Shown: positions 47,501-55,329, counted from the stretch's first letter. The stretch: 64,000 nucleotides of DNA from Pseudomonas sp. WS 5079 (GCF_012985465.1 NZ_JAAQWN010000004.1:372001-436000); one strand, 5' to 3'. The notes: generated by a model from the letters alone, not told the origin. Made by a program: numbers and translations.

Positions 47501-47977
47501 GTGCGCTCATGGCCAGGCAAAGGCAGCGTGTTCAGCGTCAGTGTGCCGCTGGCCAAGGCACAGACCAGCTTGCAGGTGCAGGCCACACCGGACAAGGGCC
47601 TGCCACTGAGCGGCGCCCAGGTGCTGTGCGTGGACAACGAAGACAGCATCCTGATTGGCATGCGCAGCCTGTTGAGTCGTTGGGGCTGCCAGGTCTGGAC
47701 CGCACGCGACCAGGCGCAATGCGCGGCGTTGCTGGCCGAGGGCATGCGCCCGCAATTGGCATTGGTGGATTACCACCTGGACCACGGCGAGACCGGCACG
47801 GAGTTGATGGGCTGGCTGCGCGCGCAACTGGCGGAGCCGATTCCTGGGGTGGTGATCAGCGCCGATGGCCGTCCGGAGATGGTGGCCGAGGTACATGCAG
47901 CGGGGTTGGATTACCTGGCCAAGCCGGTAAAACCGGCGGCATTGCGCGCACTGCTGAACCGGCATTTGCCGTTGTAA
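44507..47977 (+). CDS. crbS: Transporter-fused hybrid histidine kinase (CrbS/MxtR type)
   Basis: The 1156-residue sensor fuses an SLC5 sodium/solute symporter-like domain (about 1-510, 13 predicted helices), a STAC linker (about 520-620) and a PAS domain (about 635-750). A coiled coil and HisKA with FLAAVSHDLMQPLNAARL follow, then HATPase_c (WDRGPGIP, GLGLGLAIADGL) and a C-terminal receiver with LVDYHLDHGETG. CrbS/CrbR controls acetate use (acs genes) in Pseudomonas and Vibrio; MxtR is the P. aeruginosa name. The ATG at 44507 is chosen with CCGGAG 6 bp upstream. No crbR-like response regulator is nearby. Confidence 0.88.
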   Translation: MTLSSGLIAAVALAYMAIMFAIAFYGDRRRAPLPPRVRAWVYSLSLAVYCTSWTFFGAVGQAAEQLWAFLPIYLGPVLLLVLAPWVLQKMILISKQENITSIADFIAARYGKSQSLAVVVALICLVGVLPYIALQLKGIVLGVNLLIGAGADATGTRAQDTALIVSLVLALFTIVFGTRNLDATEHHRGMVLAIAFESLVKLFAFLAVGAFVTYGLYDGFNDLFSQAMLAPRLEEYWKETVNWPSMVVQTGVAMMAIICLPRQFHVTVVENIEPQDLRLAKWVFPAYLVLAALFVVPIALGGKMLLPGSVLPDSYVISLPLAEAHPALALLAFIGGASAATGMVIVASVALSTMVSNDMLLPWLLRRTNAERPFEVFRHWMLSVRRVSIVIILLLAYVSYRLLGSTASLATIGQIAFAAVTQLAPAMLGALYWKQANRRGVFAGLAAGTFLWFYTLVLPIAAHSLGWSLNIFPGLAWLHGNPLGLPITPLTQGVVLSLAGNFTLFAWVSVLSRTRVSEHWQAGRFIGQETSQRASARSMLSVQINDLLSLAARFVGEERAQQSFIRFAYRQGRGFNPNQNADNDWIAHTERLLAGVLGASSTRAVVKAAIEGREMQLEDVVRIADEASEVLQFNRALLQGAIENITQGISVVDQSLKLVAWNRRYLELFNYPDGLISVGRPIADIIRYNAERGLCGPGEAEVHVARRLHWMRQGRAHTSERLFPNGRVIELIGNPMPGGGFVMSFTDITAFREAEQALTEANEGLEQRVTERTHELSQLNVALTDAKGVAESANQSKTRFLAAVSHDLMQPLNAARLFSAALSHQSEGLSGEARQLVQHLDSSLRSAEDLISDLLDISRLENGKINPQRQPFALSELFDALGAEFKVLAQEQGLSFRLRGSRLRIDSDIKLLRRILQNFLTNAFRYAHGPVLLGVRRRRGELRLEVWDRGPGIPLDKQKVIFEEFKRLDSHQTRAEKGLGLGLAIADGLCRVLGHRLRVRSWPGKGSVFSVSVPLAKAQTSLQVQATPDKGLPLSGAQVLCVDNEDSILIGMRSLLSRWGCQVWTARDQAQCAALLAEGMRPQLALVDYHLDHGETGTELMGWLRAQLAEPIPGVVISADGRPEMVAEVHAAGLDYLAKPVKPAALRALLNRHLPL

Positions 47978-48008
47978 CGTTCGGGTGCTGGCTTGCCGTA
48001 ATACCGTT

Positions 48009-48045
48009 CAGTTAAGTGAACGCAATGCTCAAGGCAGCGAAGATC
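48009..48045. repeat. 37-bp block shared with 4886-4922, next to a REP
   Basis: This is the second copy of the GAACGCAATGCTCAA block (33 of 37 identical), again directly before a REP arm, here after the crbS-like gene. Confidence 0.7.
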
Positions 48046-48048
48046 CCC

Positions 48049-48145
48049 TGTGGCAGCGGGCTTGTCGGATCGCCGCGAAGACGTCGACCCAGCAAACATT
48101 GATGTTGACTGGCCCACTGCTTTCGCGAGCAAGCCCGCTCCCACA
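48049..48145. repeat. REPIN between crbS-like gene and rmuC
   Basis: The right arm 48121-48145 (TTTCGCGAGCAAGCCCGCTC...) is canonical. The left arm 48049-48080 has extra bases inside the GCTTG/CGCGAAG junction (TCGGATCGC), like a mirror image of the interruption in the 30.1-kb REPIN. Confidence 0.85.
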
Positions 48146-48158
48146 TAGAGTTCTGTGT

Positions 48159-49637
48159 TTAGTCAGGTAGCTGGGCGACGCCATCTTCGTCAGTCATCGC
48201 TTTTTCCAGCAGATCGGCAGGCAGGCCTTTACTGGCCCGCGCACCCAGCAGCTTGAGTTGCTCCACCCGGCTGACCAGATTGCCGCGACCATCTGTGAGC
48301 TTGTTGCGCGCAGCACTGTAAGCCTTATCCAACTGCTGCAATCGATTGCCGACTTCATCCAGGTCCTGGATAAACAGCACGAACTTGTCGTACAGCCAGC
48401 CGGCGCGTTCGGCGATTTCCCGGGCGTTCTGGCTTTGCCGCTCCTGCTTCCACAGGCTGTCGATCACCCGCAGGGTCGCCAGCAAGGTGGTCGGGCTGAC
48501 GATCACGATATGGCGATCGAAGGCCTCCTGGAACAGGTTCGGCTCGGCCTGCAACGCGGCCGAAAACGCCGCCTCGATGGGTACGAACAACAACACGAAA
48601 TCCAGGCTGTGCAGGCCTTCCAGGCGCTTATAGTCCTTGCCGGCCAAGCCTTTGACATGATTGCGCAACGACAGCACATGCTGCTTGAGGGCGGCCTGGC
48701 CGATCACCTCGTCATCGGCCGCCACGTACTGCTGATAGGCGGTCAGGCTGACCTTGGAGTCCACCACCACCTGCTTGTCGCCCGGCAACATGATTAGCAC
48801 GTCCGGCTGGAAACGCTCGCCATCCGGGCCCTTGAGGCTGACCTGGGTCTGGTACTCACGGCCTTTCTCCAGGCCGGCATGTTCCAGCACGCGCTCCAGA
48901 ATCAGTTCGCCCCAGTTGCCCTGGGTCTTCTGTCCCTTGAGGGCGCGGGTCAGGTTGGTGGCTTCGTCCGACAGGCGCAGGTTCAATTGCTGCAGGCGCT
49001 CCAGCTCCTTGCCCAGGGAAAAACGCTCGCGCGCTTCATTCTGATAGCTTTCTTCCACGCGCTTTTCGAACGACTGGATGCGTTCCTTCAACGGGTCAAG
49101 CAATTGCCCCAGACGCTGCTGGCTGGTTTCGGCAAACCGCTGCTCACGCTCATCGAAGATTTTCCCGGCCAGCTCGGCGAACTGCGCACGCAGTTCATCC
49201 CGCGAGCCTTGCAGGTCGTTGAGGCGTTGTTGATGGCTGTCCTGCTGCTCACGCAGTTCGGCGCGCAGGGAGGCCGACAAGGCATCCAGGCGGCGTAGCT
49301 CACCTTCCTTGGCGGAGCGCTCGATGTTCCAGGCGTGGGCCGCATCCCGCGCGTTATCGCGATCGATTTGCAGCAACTCGACTTCCCGGCGTACCGCTGC
49401 CAGATCCGCCTGCTTGGCCGCATTGGCCTGGCTCAGGTCGCTGATCTCGTCGCGGCTGGCGTCCAGTTGCGCGGCCAGGCCTTCCTGGGCCAGTTGCCCA
49501 GTGGCCAGGCGCTCTTCCAGCAGTTCCCAACCGGTGCGGCGTGCGTTCAGGCGGCGCTGGATCTGCCAGCACAGGACCGATAGAGGCAACGCCGCAGCGG
49601 CGAGGCCCAGTGCCACACTGGTCCAGTCAAAAGCCAT
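48159..49637 (-). CDS. rmuC: DNA recombination protein RmuC
   Basis: The 492-residue protein has an N-terminal membrane anchor (VALGLAAAALPLSVLCW), a long coiled coil (about 30-230) and an RmuC nuclease-like domain (about 240-440, including GNWGELILERVLEHAGLEKG and VVDSKVSLTAYQQY). RmuC limits inversions at short repeats. Three in-frame ATGs are close together; 49637 (MAFDWTSVALG) is favoured by CAGGA 7 bp upstream, while 49652 would add five residues. Downstream is a REPIN. Confidence 0.93.
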   Translation of the reverse strand: MAFDWTSVALGLAAAALPLSVLCWQIQRRLNARRTGWELLEERLATGQLAQEGLAAQLDASRDEISDLSQANAAKQADLAAVRREVELLQIDRDNARDAAHAWNIERSAKEGELRRLDALSASLRAELREQQDSHQQRLNDLQGSRDELRAQFAELAGKIFDEREQRFAETSQQRLGQLLDPLKERIQSFEKRVEESYQNEARERFSLGKELERLQQLNLRLSDEATNLTRALKGQKTQGNWGELILERVLEHAGLEKGREYQTQVSLKGPDGERFQPDVLIMLPGDKQVVVDSKVSLTAYQQYVAADDEVIGQAALKQHVLSLRNHVKGLAGKDYKRLEGLHSLDFVLLFVPIEAAFSAALQAEPNLFQEAFDRHIVIVSPTTLLATLRVIDSLWKQERQSQNAREIAERAGWLYDKFVLFIQDLDEVGNRLQQLDKAYSAARNKLTDGRGNLVSRVEQLKLLGARASKGLPADLLEKAMTDEDGVAQLPD

Positions 49638-49698
49638 AGCCATTCCTGCCATTACGGTAAAAGAGGAAGGTTAACCAAGCAGGCGCTTCGTGGACAGC

Positions 49699-50022
49699 TC
49701 AGTCTTTGAGCTGACCCAATTCACGCTGGGCGCCCACGTCGCCGGCACGGGCGGCCTGGCGCAGGAGGTCATGGCCGATGCGGCGGTCCCGGGCATTGCC
49801 GCACTCGCGACACATCAACAGGCCCAGGCGGCTCTGTGCCACGACCACACCTTCACGAGCCGGCTGCTTGAGCAAACGTCCGGCGAAATGCTTGATGTTG
49901 GGGTTATCGCCGATGCGGGGGCTATCCAGCAGCCACAAGGCGACCTTCAAGGAGAAACGCTTGGGCGGGGTAACACTAGCAGGGTTGTCGGTAACAGAAG
50001 GTGATACTGAGCGAAACTTCAT
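49699..50022 (-). CDS. Sel1-like repeat protein (small)
   Basis: The 107-residue protein has two SEL1/TPR-like helical pairs (IKHFAGRLLKQPAREGVVVAQSRLGLLMC and IGHDLLRQAARAGDVGAQRELGQL). Function is unknown; such proteins mediate protein contacts. The ATG at 50022 (MKFRSVSPSVTDN) is chosen because the frame upstream looks non-coding; no strong Shine-Dalgarno is seen. It is 61 bp upstream of rmuC on the same strand and possibly co-transcribed. Confidence 0.75.
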   Translation of the reverse strand: MKFRSVSPSVTDNPASVTPPKRFSLKVALWLLDSPRIGDNPNIKHFAGRLLKQPAREGVVVAQSRLGLLMCRECGNARDRRIGHDLLRQAARAGDVGAQRELGQLKD

Positions 50023-50900
50023 AAAGCACTGTAGGGCAGAACGGAAGGCGCGCCACTCTACTCCTTTTTTCGTACGGGTAAAGCTGAAAAAACCCTGCAC
50101 GCCCGTTCTAGAGCAAGCGCTCGGGACAATCCACAGAAGCTGTGGATAACTCAGTGGACAACCGTGCTTTAACTCGCGCAAAGGCCCATGGAATGGGGGC
50201 CGCGCTTAAACTGACGATTTTTTCACCAATAAAAAAAAGCCAGGTTTTTCATTGACTTAAATTTTCGATGCAGGCATTCGTGGGCCAATCCGGCCGCGCA
50301 CCATCCTGGTGACACACTGCGCAACCAATGTGCACAACTACCTGCCTGGCGGTTATATCCCCACCCTCACACGGCGCAAAACGTTACGCCGGTGACACAC
50401 TAGCCCGGACCGAGGCCTGGCCCCAGTAAAGTATTTTGGCTAACACACTTGCTTTACCTGTTTCAAGCCATTACTATCTGCGGCGTTAGTACCAAGCTGA
50501 AAGTCAATTCTGGTCGAACAAATCCCCGCGATGTAGCTTCCCTAAAGAGAAGTTCTGTCAATCTTGATGGGATCGACCACCTCGATGGTTTCCAGGTATC
50601 ACTTGCGACGACACTGCCTTTGAACAATGCAAAGGGTGTCGCGAAGTTTCCATACTCTGACCGAACCAACCTGCAAATTGATCAGGATCTTCACCCTGGG
50701 CCCAGAACCTTTGCCCCTGTTGTGTTGCCTGCCCTCCTAAGTACCTACCTGCCAGCCCAAGCGCGCCAAACTATTTAGCGCTTCAAACTGGCTGCTTTGT
50801 TCCAGTCGGGTTCTTCGCATGATCAATGGTGATCAGCGTCACTGGAACGTTTTAACGTTGCACGGATCTTATCCGTGTCATTTGTAGGAACACCAATAAT
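50023..50900. other. Intergenic interval of 878 bp without a convincing gene
   Basis: This is the longest unassigned stretch. It contains a DnaA-box-bearing inverted repeat (50127-50150), two copies of GGTGACACACT (50308-50318 and 50391-50401), and a stem-loop at 50610-50640. The 50.4-50.8 kb part looks less GC-rich than its neighbours. Two short open frames overlap here on opposite strands (about 50449-50778 and 50463-50669), but neither has a Shine-Dalgarno or recognisable motif, and neither shows the third-base GC bias of the surrounding genes. Confidence 0.6.
50610..50640. other. Stem-loop in the unassigned interval
   Basis: GACAC-(TG bulge)-CCTTTG pairs with CAAAGG-GTGTC around an AACAATG loop. 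It is 11 bp of stem with one 2-nt bulge and no T-run, so not an intrinsic terminator. It could belong to a structured RNA. Confidence 0.4.
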
Positions 50901-51125
50901 ATGTCCACTCAAATCCATACTCAGGATGCCATTCGCACCCTCACCAATGCTTTTGCCCCAATGAACTGCCTGATCATGGCCGCTCGCAAAGGCTGCTTCA
51001 GCTTCACCCTGGTCAACGAACACGGTATCGCTCGTCACAGCGAACGCCTGTACCCCGATCAATACTCCAGCGCAGAACCGCTGCAGGCCGTGATCGAGCG
51101 TACCCGTCAGGCCCTGGTTGCCTGA
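50901..51125 (+). CDS. Conserved small protein, function unknown
   Basis: The 74-residue mixed alpha/beta protein (MSTQIHTQDAIRTLTNAFAP...; FSFTLVNEHGIARHSERLYP) ends in a helix (AVIERTRQAL). No signal peptide or transmembrane segment is seen. A good intrinsic terminator follows at 51147-51176, and codon use is like the neighbours, so it is probably real. An AGGAA 12 bp upstream is a poor Shine-Dalgarno. I do not recognise a named family. Confidence 0.75.
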   Translation: MSTQIHTQDAIRTLTNAFAPMNCLIMAARKGCFSFTLVNEHGIARHSERLYPDQYSSAEPLQAVIERTRQALVA

Positions 51126-51146
51126 TTGACCCGACGCTGAACATCG

Positions 51147-51176
51147 AAAACCCTGCCCGCAAGGCAGGGTTTTTTA
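51147..51176 (+). terminator. Intrinsic terminator after the 74-residue gene
   Basis: The stem CCCTGCC / GGCAGGG (51151-51157 with 51163-51169), loop CGCAA and a T-rich tail (T7 from 51170) form a strong rho-independent terminator on the plus strand. Confidence 0.92.
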
Positions 51177-51402
51177 TTGCCCGCGATTCGGTTTTTCAGC
51201 AGTTCCCTTTAGGCCAAACAGATATAACGCTTATAACCACCGGCCGGAAATATTTTAAAAACAGTCCTTTACGTCGTGAATCTGACACTACACTTCAACT
51301 CAGGCGGCATGATCCGCCTCCGGCGAGCCTGAGATCCGATTCACCGCTGCCAAGCCCCCCTTCTCAGGCCTCGTCGACCACTTTCAAGGTTTCGAGGGTT
51401 TT

Positions 51403-51885
51403 ATGGGCATTGCCGCCGGCGAATTGTGTCGTTATGTGATCCGACCCACGCTGATTTACCTCGGTCGCCACAGCCAGACAGCAGAAACCCTGCTGCTGGG
51501 AGTTGCCGCCAGCCAATCGGAACTGGGTTCTGCCTTGCACGACCGGCGCGGCCACGGCCTGTATCGCATCACCGAACCGCGTCACAGAGCCCTGTGGGAC
51601 AACTACCTGGCCCTGGACCCCGAGCGTGCAAGCCTTGTGCGCGGCCTCGCCAGCCAGCATGCCTTCCTCAGCGGGCCGCAGCTGGAGCTGGCGGTCAACC
51701 TGCGTTACGCCACCGCCATCGCCTGGTCGCTGGTGGAACAACATCGCCCCGAGCTGCCCCAACCCGACGACCTGCTGGCCATGGCGCGTATCTGGAAAGA
51801 AATATTTCACCCCCAGGGTCGGCTGCGCGATTACACCCAGGCCTGGCAAACCTGTGTAAACCCAATGAATCAGGTCGCCTGCTGA
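51403..51885 (+). CDS. Conserved Pseudomonas protein, lytic transglycosylase-like/phage-type
   Basis: The 160-residue helical protein (RPTLIYLGRHSQTAETLLLGVAASQSELG...RGHGLYRITEPRHRALWDNYLA) resembles phage-derived transglycosylase-like proteins by the AASQSELG segment, where a catalytic Glu would sit (Glu40 region). No signal peptide is present. The assignment is tentative. The ATG at 51403 has GAGGG 5 bp upstream. It stands alone between the small gene's terminator and fadL. Confidence 0.55.
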   Translation: MGIAAGELCRYVIRPTLIYLGRHSQTAETLLLGVAASQSELGSALHDRRGHGLYRITEPRHRALWDNYLALDPERASLVRGLASQHAFLSGPQLELAVNLRYATAIAWSLVEQHRPELPQPDDLLAMARIWKEIFHPQGRLRDYTQAWQTCVNPMNQVAC

Positions 51886-52031
51886 TCGGGCACTTTGCAA
51901 GATTCGGTAAAAAGCGGCAATTTTGGTCGGATTGTCCTACAAAACCGCTCTATCTCCTACATTACAGCCTATAGCGCTAAGTTAATTTTATTGATACTTT
52001 CCGCAGCGGTGATCACCACGGAGTTCTAATA

Positions 52032-53324
52032 ATGAAAAAAGTAATGCTCAAGACCACACTTAGCCTCGCCGTTGCCATGGCCTCTTCCCAACTGTTCGCA
52101 AGCGGCTTTGCCCTCAACGAACAGAGTGTTAGCGGGATGGGTACCGGTTTCGCAGGCCGTTCTTCTTCTGCCGATGATGCAAGCACTGTTTTTGGCAACC
52201 CTGCCGGTATGGCTCGCCTTGAAGGCCAGCAAGTCACAGGCGGTGTTGCAGCGATTGATGCCACGACCAATATCAGCCAGGTCAGCGGCAACACCAACAC
52301 TTCCGGTAGCAACAAAGGCGATATGGTGCCTTTCACTGCCGTGCCGTTCGGCTTTTACACCAACAAACTCAACGAGCAGTGGGCAGTCGGTTTCGGCGTC
52401 TATGCACCGTTCGGCCTGGTCACTGACTACGAACGTGGCTTCCAGGGTCGCGGCTTTGGCAGCAAGAGCGAAGTGAAGGTCATTACCTTCCAGCCAACTG
52501 TCAGCTATGCCTTCAACGACCGGGTGTCCGTAGGTTTCGGTCCGACCTTCAACCGCATCGCCGGTACGCTGGAGTCGGATGTTTCGCTGCCGCAAGTGCC
52601 TAACGCCGTCAACAACATCAAGATCAAGGGTGACGATACCGCCCTGGGCTTTAACGTTGGCGTGCTGGTACAAGCCACCGACACCACTCGCGTGGGCCTG
52701 ACCTACCACTCGAAAGTGAAGTACAAGCTCGAAGGCCACACCGAAGTGTCCCCAGGCACCGGCGTTCCAGGCCAGTTGCTGCGCGGCAACCGCTACGACG
52801 CTTCGCTGAAGATCGACACCCCTGAATCCTGGGACCTGTCGGTGACCCAGGACATGAGCGATGCCTGGAAGCTGTATGCCGGTGCGACCTGGACACGCTG
52901 GAGCCGCCTGAAAGACATCACCGTCAACAACGAAGGTGTCACTGCGGGCAACGGCGGCGGTGCAGCACCACAGCTGGTGGGCACCATCACGGAAGAACAG
53001 AACTGGCACGACACCTGGGCTTACGCAGTCGGTACCTCGTACCAGCTGACCAAGCAAGTGGTCCTGCGGACCGGCCTGACCTTCGACCAGTCGCCTACCA
53101 ACAACACTAATCGTTCGCCACGTATCCCTACCGGCGACCGGACAATCTTCAGTGTTGGCCTGGGCTACGCGGTCATGGATAACATGACCATCGACCTGGC
53201 TTACTCGTACCTCCAGGAAGAAGACATCAAGGTCAACAGCCACAACAAGCTGGGCCAGACGTACAACGCCAAATATGAAAACAGCGCCAACGGTTTTGGC
53301 CTGGGCATGACGTACAAGTTCTGA
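52032..53324 (+). CDS. fadL: FadL family outer-membrane long-chain fatty acid transporter
   Basis: The 430-residue outer-membrane protein has a signal peptide (about 1-24, ending LFASG) and a mature N-terminus FALNEQSVSGMGTGFAGRSSSADDASTVFGNPAGMARL that includes the NPAG motif of FadL. A 14-strand barrel ends in Phe (MTYKF). It takes up long-chain fatty acids or related hydrophobic compounds. It lies next to the glutathione peroxidase and shares the terminator at 53338-53377. Confidence 0.93.
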   Translation: MKKVMLKTTLSLAVAMASSQLFASGFALNEQSVSGMGTGFAGRSSSADDASTVFGNPAGMARLEGQQVTGGVAAIDATTNISQVSGNTNTSGSNKGDMVPFTAVPFGFYTNKLNEQWAVGFGVYAPFGLVTDYERGFQGRGFGSKSEVKVITFQPTVSYAFNDRVSVGFGPTFNRIAGTLESDVSLPQVPNAVNNIKIKGDDTALGFNVGVLVQATDTTRVGLTYHSKVKYKLEGHTEVSPGTGVPGQLLRGNRYDASLKIDTPESWDLSVTQDMSDAWKLYAGATWTRWSRLKDITVNNEGVTAGNGGGAAPQLVGTITEEQNWHDTWAYAVGTSYQLTKQVVLRTGLTFDQSPTNNTNRSPRIPTGDRTIFSVGLGYAVMDNMTIDLAYSYLQEEDIKVNSHNKLGQTYNAKYENSANGFGLGMTYKF

Positions 53325-53337
53325 TCCAACGCTGCAT

Positions 53338-53377
53338 AAAAAAGCCCCGCTCTCCTGCACAGGAGGCGGGGCTTTTT
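53338..53377. terminator. Bidirectional terminator between fadL and the peroxidase gene
   Basis: The stem AAGCCCCGC/GCGGGGCTT is extended by an inner CTCCTG/CAGGAG pairing, with A- and T-runs at either end. It serves the convergent fadL (plus) and peroxidase (minus) transcripts. Confidence 0.93.
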
Positions 53378-53389
53378 AGTGGCCGATAA

Positions 53390-53941
53390 TCAGGGCTTGG
53401 ATGCCAGCGCCTGCTCCACAGCCTCAATCAGCTCCGGGCTGTCCGGCTTGGTCAGGCTGGAGAAGCTGGCGATCACCTTGCCCTGGCGATCTACCACGTA
53501 CTTGTAGAAATTCCATTTCGGCGCATTGCTTTGTTCGGCCAGGACCTTGAACAGGTGTACCGCATCAGGGCCCCTGACCTTCTGTGGCTCGGTCATGGTG
53601 AAGGTCACGCCGTAATTCACGTAGCAGACCTTGGCCGTCTCCTCGCCCGTCTTGGCTTCCTGCTTGAAGTCATCGGAAGGCACGCCAATCACTTCCAGGC
53701 CATCGCCCTTGTAGCGCTGATACAACGCCTCCAGGCCCTTGAACTGCGGGGCGAACCCACAAAAGCTGGCGGTATTGACGATCACCAGGGGCTTGCCGGC
53801 AAAGCGCTGGCACAGATCGATGGATTCCTTGGCGCGCAACTTCGGCAATTGGCCTTCAAGCAACGTCGGGCAATCGGCGGCCATGGCGACACCACCAAAG
53901 GCCATCATCAGGGCGGGTACTGCAAGCCAACGCATTAACAT
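53390..53941 (-). CDS. Periplasmic glutathione peroxidase family protein
   Basis: The 183-residue protein has a signal peptide (cleavage near AMA-ADCP, about 22) and a GPx fold with peroxidatic Cys in [12 protein letters not shown] and the [14 protein letters not shown] segment holding the catalytic Trp/Asn. The Sec position is Cys, as in bacterial enzymes. It probably detoxifies peroxides in the periplasm with thioredoxin-like reductants. Either the ATG at 53941 or the one at 53935 could start; AAGGA upstream slightly favours the first. Confidence 0.9.
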   Translation of the reverse strand: MLMRWLAVPALMMAFGGVAMAADCPTLLEGQLPKLRAKESIDLCQRFAGKPLVIVNTASFCGFAPQFKGLEALYQRYKGDGLEVIGVPSDDFKQEAKTGEETAKVCYVNYGVTFTMTEPQKVRGPDAVHLFKVLAEQSNAPKWNFYKYVVDRQGKVIASFSSLTKPDSPELIEAVEQALASKP

Positions 53942-53975
53942 GTGGGGTGTCCTTGGACAAAGTCAGGCAAGCAAC

Positions 53976-54095
53976 TTAACAGATCGACATACCCAGTTGC
54001 ATCAACGCCAGCCCGCTGCGCTGCCAGCCCCACCAGGCCAGCAGCAACAACGTCAGCAGGCCGGCTGCGCCAACCCAGTACCCGATCGAGTTCAT
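53976..54095 (-). CDS. 39-residue membrane peptide coupled to the MFS gene
   Basis: A 40-codon frame starts with ATG at 54095 and overlaps the MFS stop as ATGA. Its product (MNSIGYWVGAAGLLTLLLLA..., then a WWGWQRSG turn) is one transmembrane helix with an aromatic/basic interface and a short C-terminal tail ending SIC. The overlap implies translational coupling and a stable place in the operon. The function is unknown; it may be a subunit or regulator of the transporter. No other short frame in the gap looks as protein-like. Confidence 0.6.
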   Translation of the reverse strand: MNSIGYWVGAAGLLTLLLLAWWGWQRSGLALMQLGMSIC

Positions 54096-55300
54096 GCAAC
54101 CCCCATCTGCGCTTGCAACCTGGCCACAGGTCGCTCACGCACAGGCCAGTTAAGGGCGGCCGCGACCAGGCTCAAGACGATCGCCACCTGCCAGATCAAA
54201 TCGTAGCTACCGGTTCGATCATAGACCACGCCCCCCAGCCAGCCGCCGAGGAACGAGCCCAACTGATGGAACAGGAACACGATCCCACCCAGCATCGACA
54301 GGTTTCTTACGCCAAACAAGGTCGCCACGGTGCCATTGGTCAGCGGCACGGTCGACAGCCACAAAAAGCCCATGGCCATGCCGAACAGGTAGGCACTCAT
54401 TTGCGTCACCGGCGCCCACAGGAACAACACGATCACCACCGCCCGCAGCAGGTACAACGCGGTAAGCAAACGTGGCTTGGACATCCGCCCGCCGAGCCAG
54501 CCTGCGGTGTAGGTGCCGAAGATGTTGAACAGGCCGATCAGCGCCAGCACCGTGTTGCCGACGGTCGCCGGCAGATGCTGGTCCACCAGGTAGGCCGGCA
54601 AGTGCACACCGATAAACACCACCTGGAATCCGCAGACAAAAAAGCCAAAGGCCAGCAACCAGAACCCGGAATGGGAACAGGCTTCGTGCAGGGCCTCGCG
54701 CAGGGTTTGCTGGCCTGCCACCACCGGCAGCGGGCGGTCCTTGATCATTGTCACCAGCGGCACGATCAGCGCCACCAGCAGGCCCAGCACCAGCAAGGCG
54801 GCGGACCAGCCCAGCCAGCCAATCAGGCCCAGGGTGCCCGGCAACATGGCGAACTGGCCAAAAGACCCGGCGGCGCTGGCAATGCCCATGGCCATGCTGC
54901 GTTTTTCCGGGGCCACGGCACGCCCGACCACGCCGAGGATCACCGAGAACGAGGTACCGGACAGGCCGATCCCGATCAACAAGCCGGCACTCAACGACAG
55001 CGACCACGCCGAATCGGACAAGCCCATGAACACCAGGCCCAAGGCATACAGCACGCCACCGATCATCACGACTTTGGCCGCGCCAAAGCGGTCGGCCAGG
55101 GCCCCGGTAAACGGCTGCGCCAGGCCCCAGATCAGGTTCTGCAGGGCGATGGCAAAGGCAAAGGTTTCACGGCCCCAGCCGAACTCGGCGCTCATGGGCG
55201 CCAGGAACAGGCCAAAGCCATGTCGCACGCCCAGGGAAAGGGCCAGGATCAGCGCACTCCCGACAAGAATCCAGCCACTGGTACGCCACATCGAGGTCAT
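54092..55300 (-). CDS. MFS transporter (oxalate/formate-antiporter-like)
   Basis: The 402-residue protein has twelve predicted helices in two halves. It starts SGWILVGSALILALSLGVRHGFGLFLAPMSAEFGW and has MFS motif A-like ADRFGAAKVV between helices 2 and 3. The sequence resembles the OFA subgroup of MFS. It follows a MarR gene by 52 bp, with a 14-bp perfect palindrome (55316-55329) just upstream of its start, so it is probably repressed by that MarR. The substrate is unknown. Confidence 0.88.
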   Translation of the reverse strand: MTSMWRTSGWILVGSALILALSLGVRHGFGLFLAPMSAEFGWGRETFAFAIALQNLIWGLAQPFTGALADRFGAAKVVMIGGVLYALGLVFMGLSDSAWSLSLSAGLLIGIGLSGTSFSVILGVVGRAVAPEKRSMAMGIASAAGSFGQFAMLPGTLGLIGWLGWSAALLVLGLLVALIVPLVTMIKDRPLPVVAGQQTLREALHEACSHSGFWLLAFGFFVCGFQVVFIGVHLPAYLVDQHLPATVGNTVLALIGLFNIFGTYTAGWLGGRMSKPRLLTALYLLRAVVIVLFLWAPVTQMSAYLFGMAMGFLWLSTVPLTNGTVATLFGVRNLSMLGGIVFLFHQLGSFLGGWLGGVVYDRTGSYDLIWQVAIVLSLVAAALNWPVRERPVARLQAQMGVA

Positions 55301-55315
55301 TATTATTCTCCGCTA

Positions 55316-55329
55316 CGGGTATATACCCG
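55316..55329. promoter_or_regulatory. Palindromic operator upstream of the MFS gene
   Basis: CGGGTATATACCCG is a perfect 14-bp palindrome 15 bp before the MFS ATG. A nearly identical site is upstream of the marR gene (55762-55775), which supports a shared regulator. Confidence 0.75.

Noticed and set aside
50449..50778. Two overlapping short frames on opposite strands
   Set aside because: Neither has a ribosome-binding site, hydrophobic or catalytic motif, or the third-base GC bias of neighbouring genes; neither can be preferred over the other.
51403..51885. Prophage remnant
   Set aside because: One phage-like protein alone, with no integrase, att site or structural genes nearby, is too little to call a prophage.
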